Shown here in pieces: positions 1 through 5,141 of a stretch of 5,141 nucleotides of DNA. A model generated the notes under the pieces. The model did not search any database. It saw only the letters and a program-made list of their open reading frames with translations, and was not told the DNA's origin. The position numbers and the translations under genes were made by a program. Within the stretch, counting starts at the first letter, position 1. Each line of letters begins with the position of its first letter. Source of the DNA: Gemmatimonadota bacterium (GTDB lineage Bacteria > Gemmatimonadota > Gemmatimonadetes > JACCXV01 > JAHWKZ01); NCBI GenBank assembly GCA_030641505.1, contig DAOWHI010000033.1, forward strand, positions 1-5,141. Reading direction: 5' to 3'.

Positions 1-844
1 CCTGCGGATCGGTGGCCCGGTAGTACCGCCCACCGGTCCGCGCCGCGATCTGTTGTAGTGTCTCCTCGTCTATGCGGACGACGACGCGCACGTAGCGCCG
101 TCCGAAGCGCGGGTCTTCGAGCAGATACGGTGCCTCCCCGGTCGTGCCGACACCGATCGTGTATACGCGCACCCCGAGCGCGCGGGCGGTCTCGGCGGCG
201 GTCAGCGGATCTACCTGACCGGCGTTGTTGACGCCATCGGTTAACAAGATCGCGACCTTGCTTCGAGCATCCGATGCGCGCAAGCGGTTGACCGACGTGG
301 CCAGCGCCGTGCCGATCGCGGTGCCCTCGGCGAGGCCGCCTATTGTCACTCGACCGATTGCCTCAGCGAGTGCGCCGTGATCGAGCGTCAGCGGTGTCTG
401 GGTGACCGCTTGGCCGGCAAACGTCACCAACCCGATACGGTCTGACGAACGCCCACCGATGAAATCGGCGGCGGCTTGCTTGGCAACCTCGAGCCGGTTC
501 CGAGGCTGGAAGTCCTCGGCCTTCATGCTGCCTGAAGCGTCGATCGCGAGCACGATATCGACACCCGATGTCGTTAACGGCTTGCCAGCGGCGAGCTCTT
601 GCGGCCGTGCCATCGCCACCACGCAGCCGACGAATGCGAGCGTACGCAGTAGTCCAGGCATCGCTCGCAACCGCTGTCGCCAGCTCTGGGGCAACGCACC
701 GACCGTCGCCAGAGCGGGCAGGACAAGCGCCCGCCGGGGGTTACGGCGGTGCCAATACCACGCCAACGGGACCCCCAACAGAAGCAGTAGCCAAGCCGGG
801 CTGGCGAGCGTCCAGTTCCCAAAGCTCAGTGGTACGGGGTTCAC
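1..844 (-). CDS. BatA-type von Willebrand factor A membrane protein (3' end cut by window edge)
   Basis: My translation from GTG at 844 stays open to position 2, giving 281 residues without a stop. An N-terminal membrane segment lies at about residues 13-31 (SPAWLLLLLGVPLAWYW), then a basic stretch, then a second hydrophobic segment at about 65-79 ending in ARPQ, as is typical of BatA. The VWA domain starts at about 94. Its MIDAS metal site looks intact: DASGSM at 102-107, the Thr of EGTAIG at 175, and LTDG at 201-204. The BatA-like motifs TPLTLD (150-155) and IDEETL...TGGRYYRATD near the end are also present. BatA proteins usually run about 320-340 residues and end in another membrane helix, so about 40-60 residues are probably missing beyond the left edge. 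The start overlaps the upstream stop as GTGA, and an AGGAGG (855-860) sits 10 nt before it. By family knowledge, it displays a VWA domain on the inner membrane and works with MoxR and the other Bat proteins. It could instead be a BatB-like paralogue, but gene order and motifs favour BatA. Confidence 0.95.
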   Translation of the reverse strand, partial: MNPVPLSFGNWTLASPAWLLLLLGVPLAWYWHRRNPRRALVLPALATVGALPQSWRQRLRAMPGLLRTLAFVGCVVAMARPQELAAGKPLTTSGVDIVLAIDASGSMKAEDFQPRNRLEVAKQAAADFIGGRSSDRIGLVTFAGQAVTQTPLTLDHGALAEAIGRVTIGGLAEGTAIGTALATSVNRLRASDARSKVAILLTDGVNNAGQVDPLTAAETARALGVRVYTIGVGTTGEAPYLLEDPRFGRRYVRVVVRIDEETLQQIAARTGGRYYRATDPQ

Positions 845-1791
845 GACGCCACCGCCTCCTCCACCTCGGGGATCTCTGGCGCCTCCCGGGTCTGCTCCAG
901 CCGATCGACGCATTCGAGCCCGGCGCTCGCCAGACGCGGTACCTCACCCGGTTCCGGGGCGAGGCGTGCAAACTTTGCTAGATCGATGGCCGAGAGCAGT
1001 GAAGCCAACGCGGGACGAATCGACTGCCAACGTTCGGGCAGCGCCGGTAGCAGCTCAAACGTGGTTCGCTCTCTGGCCGACACCGCCCACCCGCTGGCCA
1101 GGTACTCTCGCACAACCTCACCGATTTCTGTTGCCGCAGCGATGCGGCGAGCCGAGGTCGGTGGCTCCGCCTGCAGCGACTGAAGTTGCCGCCGAGCGAT
1201 CCGGTAGGCGTCCGGCCGCAACTTCGGCAGCTCGTCCACTTGATCGCGTCGACGCCACCACCACCACGCCAACAGCGCGAGCGCGACTAACAATGCGAGG
1301 AGGATCCAAAACCACATGGGAATCCCACCGTTGACCCACAGCGGCTTGATGTCCGCCAACAGCGTGTCACCCGGCGCCAACACTGAAGCCACCTGTATCG
1401 TGTCGGCATAGACGGGCACGCGCAGCGTGTCGCCCTCTGCTGTCGCAACCCCAGCCTCTACCGTGGGCAACACGAACGATCCTGGGCGAAAGAGCGCCAC
1501 TCTGAGCCTCAGCTGACCGTCTTGGCGGGCACTCTCCAACACCGCAAGCTCGGGACGCTCGCCGTAGGCTTCGACTAGCGTCTCGGGTAACAGATAATGG
1601 CCCCCTGGGCCACTGGTTTGAACCGTCACCCAAACCGCGTCACCGACGGTCAGGCTGTCGCCAGCGATATCTGCTCCCGGTGGATCCGGAACCACATGGA
1701 TACGAACCGCCGACGGTTCAGCCTCCTGTGCAGCGACCCCGATCGGCTGAGCAGCCACCACCAACGCCAAAACCAGTGGCCAGCGGCTCAT
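841..1791 (-). CDS. BatD-like / DUF4381-like single-pass membrane protein with periplasmic domain
   Basis: A 316-residue protein. Residues 1-21 form a signal peptide with a likely cleavage VAA|Q. Residues 22-155 are a beta-rich, Ig-like-looking periplasmic part, with a segment RPGSFVLP (102-109) of the kind found in BatD ectodomains and a DIKP motif (147-150) just before the membrane. A single transmembrane helix spans about 159-179, ending in AWWWW followed by RRR, which places the C-terminus in the cytoplasm. The cytoplasmic tail (about 180-316) carries the signature of BatD C-termini: REYLA (228-232), ERTTFELL (241-248) and DLAKFAR (270-276). It ends in an acidic tail. The ATG overlaps the DUF58 stop (ATGA), with GAGG 5 nt upstream at 1797-1800. 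By family it is a periplasm-facing partner of the VWA proteins; no enzymatic motif is visible. Full BatD proteins are usually much longer, with several Ig-like repeats, so this looks like a reduced form. The family assignment rests on motif recall and on its place in the operon. Confidence 0.87.
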   Translation of the reverse strand: MSRWPLVLALVVAAQPIGVAAQEAEPSAVRIHVVPDPPGADIAGDSLTVGDAVWVTVQTSGPGGHYLLPETLVEAYGERPELAVLESARQDGQLRLRVALFRPGSFVLPTVEAGVATAEGDTLRVPVYADTIQVASVLAPGDTLLADIKPLWVNGGIPMWFWILLALLVALALLAWWWWRRRDQVDELPKLRPDAYRIARRQLQSLQAEPPTSARRIAAATEIGEVVREYLASGWAVSARERTTFELLPALPERWQSIRPALASLLSAIDLAKFARLAPEPGEVPRLASAGLECVDRLEQTREAPEIPEVEEAVAS

Positions 1792-2690
1792 CGTTTCCTC
1801 GCTCTCAGTGGCCGTCCCCGCCGCCGCTCACGACGCTCGAAGAACCGCCTCAACGGCTGGACGTAGTCAGCCAGGGTGTCGATCGGCACGATGTCCACAC
1901 CGGCCTTTTGAAAAATCTGCTTACGGTCGGTTTCCACCCGTTCGGCCGCCATCGCGTACGCCTCACGAACGCGCGGCGAACCGGTATCGAGCCAACGGCG
2001 CTCACCCGTCTCCGGCTCGACGACTTCGATCAGTCCGACATTCGGCAGCTCGTGATCACGGCGATCGGCAAGCGTCAGCGCTACCACGTCGTGGCGAACC
2101 GCCAGGGCCGCCAGCGGTCGCTCGAAGCCCGTATCGAGAAAATCCGAGAGTAGGAAGACCACGCTGCGGCGATGAAGCACGCGGGAAAGAAACTCGATCG
2201 CTCCCGCGAGGTCCGTACCGCGCGATGGAGGATCAAACGACAAGATGTCGCGTACCAGTCGCAGTACGTGGGTCTTCCCCTTGCGCGGTGGGATGTACCG
2301 CTCGATCCCTTCCGCGAACAGCAACGCGCCCGCACGGTCGTTGTTACGATTGGCAGCCAACCCGAGCACTGCGCCCACCTCGGCCGCGCGCTCGCGCTTT
2401 AGCGCACCCTGGGTCCCAAATCGTGTCGAAGCGCTACCATCGACCGCCAGAATCACCGTCAGCTCGCGCTCCTCGACGAATTGCTTGACGTATGGAGTGC
2501 CGCGCCGCGCGGTCACGTTCCAGTCGATAGCTCGTACATCATCCCCGGGTTGGTACTCACGCACATCGGAAAACTCCACACCCCGTCCCTTGAAGACGCT
2601 GGTGTACTCTCCCGAGAAGATGTCGTTGACGAGGTGTCGGGTTTGGATCTCTAGCAGCCGGACCGTCTTGGCCAGCTCCGAGACACTCAC
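1788..2690 (-). CDS. DUF58 domain protein (MoxR-associated, VWA-like fold)
   Basis: A 300-residue soluble protein with no signal peptide or membrane helix. The N-terminal half carries the defining DUF58 block: FKGRGVEFSDVREYQPGDD (33-51), IDWNVTARRGTPYVKQF (55-71) and EERELTV (73-79). A VWA-like Rossmann domain follows. Its metal-site candidates are D84, S86 and S88 (VDGSAS), T159 in RGTDL and D183 in LSDF. Further family marks are NNDRAGALLF (116-125), IPPRKGKTHVLRL (133-145) and RHDVVALTLADRRDHELPNVGL (199-220). The C-terminus is strongly basic (about 286-300). The GTG start overlaps the MoxR stop as GTGA. No strong Shine-Dalgarno sits at normal spacing, so translation is probably coupled to the upstream gene. 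DUF58 genes lie next to moxR in very many bacteria, and the product is taken to be a partner or adaptor of the AAA+ ATPase. The molecular role is not established. Confidence 0.97.
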   Translation of the reverse strand: MSVSELAKTVRLLEIQTRHLVNDIFSGEYTSVFKGRGVEFSDVREYQPGDDVRAIDWNVTARRGTPYVKQFVEERELTVILAVDGSASTRFGTQGALKRERAAEVGAVLGLAANRNNDRAGALLFAEGIERYIPPRKGKTHVLRLVRDILSFDPPSRGTDLAGAIEFLSRVLHRRSVVFLLSDFLDTGFERPLAALAVRHDVVALTLADRRDHELPNVGLIEVVEPETGERRWLDTGSPRVREAYAMAAERVETDRKQIFQKAGVDIVPIDTLADYVQPLRRFFERRERRRGRPLRARKR

Positions 2691-3703
2691 GGCACGTCGA
2701 GGTGCTCCAGCAACCGATCCAGGACGGAGTCGGGGTCGACTTCCTCCGCCTCCGCCTCGTAGGTCAGCAGGAGCCGGTGCCGCAAGACGTCGCGAGCTAC
2801 GGCCTTTACGTCGTCGGGGACGACGTAGCCGCGACCGTTCAGGAAGGCACGCGCCTTGGCAGACTTGGTGAGAAATATCCCGGCTCGGGGCGAGCCGCCA
2901 TACGCGATCCAGGGCTCGAGTTCCTCGAGCCCGAAACGGGCTGGATAGCGGGTCGCCTCGACCAAGTCGAGGATATAACCGAGAACTTTGTCATCAATGT
3001 ACAGACCCGCGATTACCTCGCGCGCGTGAAGGATCTCTTGAGGTCCGATCACCGGGCGTACGTTCGGTGTTTCAATGGCTGTCATCCGCTCGATGATCTG
3101 GCGCTCGTCCTCACGTGGCGGATACCCAACTCTGAGCTTGAGCATAAACCGATCGACCTGCGCTTCCGGCAATGGGTACGTGCCCTCGTGTTCGATCGGG
3201 TTCTGAGTAGCCAGGACCAGGAACGGCGTCTCGAGTCGATAGGTAGTCTCACCAAGCGTCACCTGCCTTTCTTGCATCGCCTCGAGCAAGGCCGACTGCA
3301 CCTTTGCCGGTGCGCGATTGATCTCATCAGCCAGCAGGAGATTGGTGAACACCGGTCCGCGGTGGACATCGAACTCGCCACGTTGGGGATGATAGATCGT
3401 GGTACCAACGAGGTCGGCCGGTAGCAGATCGGGGGTGAACTGGATGCGCTGAAAATCGCAGTCGATGGCGCCGGCCAACGATCGTACGGCGAGTGTCTTG
3501 GCCAACCCGGGGACGCCCTCGAGAAGCACGTGGCCATCCGCCAGCAAACCGATCAACAGCCCGTCCAGCAATTCGCGCTGGCCGACGACGACCCGCGAGA
3601 TCTCTTCTAGCAGGGTCGACGTGAACGCATTCTCACGAGCGATCCTGGCGTTCGCCTCAGCCAGCGTGGCGGTGGTCTCGTATGCGGGCTCCGTCTGCGT
3701 CAT
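2687..3703 (-). CDS. MoxR-family AAA+ ATPase
   Basis: A 338-residue cytoplasmic ATPase of the MoxR clade, the usual length for the family. From the ATG, visible motifs are VVGQ (39-42), Walker A GVPGLAKT (63-70), QFTPDLLPADLVG (88-100), Walker B LLLADEINRAPAKVQSALLEAMQE (122-145, catalytic D126-E127), sensor 1 ATQNP (165-169), EGTYPLPEAQVDRF with the arginine-finger candidate R185, and sensor 2 GGSPRA (269-274). The C-terminal part (about 275-338) is the lid. All ATP-binding and hydrolysis residues look intact. An in-frame TTG at 3715 would add four residues, but the ATG at 3703 is preferred because GAGAGG (3708-3713) lies 4 nt before it, whereas the TTG has no visible ribosome site. The gene opens the moxR-DUF58-BatD-BatA block. 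MoxR ATPases are thought to act as chaperone-like remodelers together with VWA proteins; the client here is unknown. Confidence 0.98.
   Translation of the reverse strand: MTQTEPAYETTATLAEANARIARENAFTSTLLEEISRVVVGQRELLDGLLIGLLADGHVLLEGVPGLAKTLAVRSLAGAIDCDFQRIQFTPDLLPADLVGTTIYHPQRGEFDVHRGPVFTNLLLADEINRAPAKVQSALLEAMQERQVTLGETTYRLETPFLVLATQNPIEHEGTYPLPEAQVDRFMLKLRVGYPPREDERQIIERMTAIETPNVRPVIGPQEILHAREVIAGLYIDDKVLGYILDLVEATRYPARFGLEELEPWIAYGGSPRAGIFLTKSAKARAFLNGRGYVVPDDVKAVARDVLRHRLLLTYEAEAEEVDPDSVLDRLLEHLDVP
2881..2897. repeat. Perfect inverted repeat, 7-bp arms, 3-nt loop, inside the moxR-like gene
   Basis: CGGCTCG at 2881-2887 and CGAGCCG at 2891-2897 pair perfectly around a 3-nt loop (GGG, or CCC in the mRNA). 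It falls on the codons for the conserved sensor 2 motif GGSPRAG and lies 14 nt from the 9-bp-arm hairpin at 2912-2932. Codon choice for a conserved motif could account for it. Confidence 0.75.
2912..2932. repeat. Perfect inverted repeat, 9-bp arms, 3-nt loop, inside the moxR-like gene
   Basis: GGGCTCGAG at 2912-2920 and CTCGAGCCC at 2924-2932 are exact reverse complements around the loop TTC (GAA in the mRNA). The repeat covers exactly codons 258-264 (Gly-Leu-Glu-Glu-Leu-Glu-Pro). There is no T tract after it in the direction of transcription, so it is not a standard terminator. Confidence 0.8.
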
Positions 3704-3766
3704 ACGTCCTCTCAATACCGGAGTGGTGACGGCAAAGTTCCTGGTCGGCCGCGTATCCTGCCGAGA
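3704..3766 (-). other. 63-bp comEC to moxR-like spacer
   Basis: This is the only intergenic stretch in the window. It contains the ribosome-binding site of the moxR-like gene. I see no convincing -35/-10 pair; the best -10-like hexamer (GATACG) matches only three consensus positions and has no partner. A CGGCA/TGCCG pair separated by a long loop is not followed by a T tract, so it is not a recognisable intrinsic terminator. The moxR block may therefore be read through from comEC, or its promoter may be non-canonical or lie within the end of comEC. Confidence 0.5.
3708..3713 (-). promoter_or_regulatory. Shine-Dalgarno site that decides the moxR-like start
   Basis: On the minus strand GAGAGG lies 4 nt before the ATG at 3703-3701. 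It sits inside the four-codon extension that a TTG start at 3715 would create, which argues that the ATG is the real start. No comparable purine tract precedes the TTG. Confidence 0.65.
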
Positions 3767-5141
3767 TCAATGAAGATAGAAAGTCGTCGATTCCATACGC
3801 CACCCACCCGAAATACACCTCGCGGTGACCGTTCCGAGCCGATCGGTGCGATAGACGTTGGCATCGACGCGCTCGAGGCGCTCCAGAACCTCAATGTGCG
3901 GATGGCCGTGGCGGTTGAGTCCGCCCACCGACACGACCGCGGCGGCCGGCTGCACGCGAGCGAGCCAACGCTGCGTCGTCGAGTGCCGACTGCCATGGTG
4001 GCCAACGTGCAAGAGATCAGCTCTCAGCGAGTCGCCAAGGGCCGTGACCAGCGCCTTCTCAGCTCGCTCACCGATGTCTCCGGTCAACAGCACGCGACAC
4101 CCACCATAGCTCATGAGCAACACGATCGATGCATCGTTGGCAGATGTCGCCGACCCGTAGGGATCACCCGGCACCCAGTCTCCCTCCGGGTGCAGTACAT
4201 CACCGCTAACTGGTCCCTGTTGCAACCGACTCGGAGCCCTCAGTTGGATCGCCGCAGTCGTCGGGCGACTCCCGACGGTAGCGAGCAGACGTATATACGC
4301 CGGGTTGTCGCCGACTGCTGCGGCGCTTCCCCAACGCTCGACTCGAACACCATCGACCACGCTAGCTGCGCCGCCTACGTGATCGAGATCGGGATGCGTA
4401 GAGATCAACCACTGCAGCCGATCGATTCCGCGGGCCCGCAGGTATGGCAACACCACGCTGCGCCCCGCATCACCATGCGGGTATGCCGGCCCAGCGTCGA
4501 CGAGCCACGTTGCTCCGTCCGGAAAGTGGATCACGATGGCGTCGCCCTGCCCGACATCGAGCCACTTCACCTCCCAACTAGACGGTACTTGCCGATGACC
4601 GGTTAAAGACAGCACCAGGACCAAAGCGGACACGCTCCAGCCCGCTAGCGGGCGGCGCCGGAGCAGCAGCGCGGCGGCAGCGAGCAGCCCGGCGAGCAAA
4701 GTGATCGCCCACGCCATAGAACCTGGCACCCAAACCGAGAAGCCCGACGCCACACCAACCACCGCTGCCTCTAACAGCCCCAGCGCTATCGAAGCCGTCG
4801 CCGCGAGTGGGCCGGCTGCGCCTCCCAAGCCGACCGCGTCGGCCAACAGCGCTAACCAAGCGAGTGGCAATCCGACCGCGGCAAGCGGGACCGCCACCGG
4901 GTTGACGAGAAACCCGGCCGGGGCCAGCCAGCCGAATGCAGTCAATTGAACCGGCAGTGTGCCCAACCCAGCGGCGCCGGTCGCGACAACCGACGCGACG
5001 ACCCCACGTCCAACGGCGGCCAGCACGCCTGACGAACGTCGGGACCGAAGGGCGCGCGCCGCCCCCGTGCCCCATATCAACAGGCCAGCCACCGCGCCAA
5101 ACGACAGCGCGAATCCGAGATCGAAGAGATCTAGCGGGCGC
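3767..5141 (-). CDS. comEC: ComEC/Rec2 DNA internalization channel, C-terminal part (5' end beyond window edge)
   Basis: The frame is open to the right edge, giving 457 residues (first full codon at 5140 taken as residue 1). The true start lies outside the window, and a GTG at 5092 is internal. It begins in the membrane Competence domain with DLGFALSFGAVAGLL (7-21), the typical ComEC motif, followed by helices at about 37-65, 72-105 (with FLVNPVAVPL), 110-134, 142-162 and 165-182. A metallo-beta-lactamase-like domain follows from about 190: LDVGQGDAI (194-202), VDAG (214-217), THPDLDHVGG (248-257), NDASIVLL (335-342), LLTGD (351-355), VGHHGSRHS (379-387), GHP (412-414) and VYRTDRLGTV (429-438). 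All expected metal-site residues are present. ComEC is usually about 700-800 residues, so the first 250-350 (DUF4131 region and first helices) are missing. By family it carries single-stranded DNA across the inner membrane during natural transformation, and the C-terminal domain is a proposed nuclease that degrades the other strand. Confidence 0.97.
   Translation of the reverse strand, partial: RPLDLFDLGFALSFGAVAGLLIWGTGAARALRSRRSSGVLAAVGRGVVASVVATGAAGLGTLPVQLTAFGWLAPAGFLVNPVAVPLAAVGLPLAWLALLADAVGLGGAAGPLAATASIALGLLEAAVVGVASGFSVWVPGSMAWAITLLAGLLAAAALLLRRRPLAGWSVSALVLVLSLTGHRQVPSSWEVKWLDVGQGDAIVIHFPDGATWLVDAGPAYPHGDAGRSVVLPYLRARGIDRLQWLISTHPDLDHVGGAASVVDGVRVERWGSAAAVGDNPAYIRLLATVGSRPTTAAIQLRAPSRLQQGPVSGDVLHPEGDWVPGDPYGSATSANDASIVLLMSYGGCRVLLTGDIGERAEKALVTALGDSLRADLLHVGHHGSRHSTTQRWLARVQPAAAVVSVGGLNRHGHPHIEVLERLERVDANVYRTDRLGTVTARCISGGWRMESTTFYLH

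Noticed and set aside
402..1334. 310-codon open frame on the plus strand, antisense to the BatA-like and BatD-like genes
   Set aside because: It overlaps two well-supported genes, crosses their junction, and its translation is Arg/Ala/Pro-rich low-complexity sequence with no recognisable domain. It is a typical shadow frame in GC-rich DNA.
2702..3424. 240-codon plus-strand frame antisense to the moxR-like gene
   Set aside because: It is a complete overlap with conserved AAA+ motifs on the other strand, and its translation resembles no family I know.
3721..3765. Possible terminator formed by the CGGCA/TGCCG pair in the comEC-moxR spacer
   Set aside because: The stem is only 5 bp, the loop is over 20 nt, and no T tract follows.
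3770..4606. 278-codon plus-strand frame antisense to comEC
   Set aside because: It lies wholly inside the strongly supported comEC coding region and has no motif, no hydrophobic pattern and no sensible ribosome site.
4641..4652. 12-bp perfect palindrome CCCGCTAGCGGG within comEC
   Set aside because: It is short, isolated, inside coding sequence and in GC-rich DNA, where such palindromes arise by chance.
1..5141. Defence island, mobile element or phage content
   Set aside because: AAA+ plus VWA pairs also occur in some defence systems, but the motifs here are those of the housekeeping MoxR/DUF58/Bat family. There are no transposases, integrases, terminal repeats or compositional breaks in the window.

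Overview
The window is a compact, GC-rich bacterial chromosomal region. All five genes lie on the minus strand, so reading order runs from high to low coordinates. The genes are the C-terminal part of ComEC (open at the right edge), a MoxR-family AAA+ ATPase, a DUF58 protein with a von Willebrand A (VWA)-like fold, a short BatD-like single-pass membrane protein, and a BatA-type VWA membrane protein (cut by the left edge). There is no sign of mobile DNA, RNA genes, CRISPR or a gap over 300 bases; the only intergenic stretch is 63 bp.

Layout: comEC fills 3767-5141. After the 63-bp spacer, moxR-like (2687-3703), DUF58 (1788-2690), BatD-like (841-1791) and BatA-like (1-844) follow. Each of the three junctions in this block is a 4-base stop/start overlap (GTGA, ATGA, GTGA). 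This is a tightly packed, probably translationally coupled operon. Only the moxR start was ambiguous: an ATG with its own Shine-Dalgarno is preferred over an in-frame TTG four codons upstream.

How the genes may work together: the block matches the widespread MoxR / Bat (Bacteroides aerotolerance) arrangement. In it a MoxR AAA+ ATPase is thought to act with VWA-fold partners (DUF58, BatA) and a periplasm-facing BatD scaffold in envelope stress tolerance or protein-complex maturation; the exact biochemistry of the family is unsettled. ComEC is the inner-membrane DNA-uptake channel of natural transformation. Its adjacency is probably not functional, although the genes are co-oriented and closely spaced.

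Organism: high GC, GTG starts, a signal peptide ending in Ala-rich VAA|Q, and a Bat cluster with a minimal BatD suggest a Gram-negative, didermic lineage. The style of the BatD-like ectodomain resembles what I associate with Gemmatimonadota, but that is a low-confidence impression. Overall the region looks like ordinary core-genome content. I did not find a convincing undescribed system. The points most worth a second look are the reduced BatD-like protein, the fully overlapping operon, and a pair of perfect hairpins inside the moxR-like gene.
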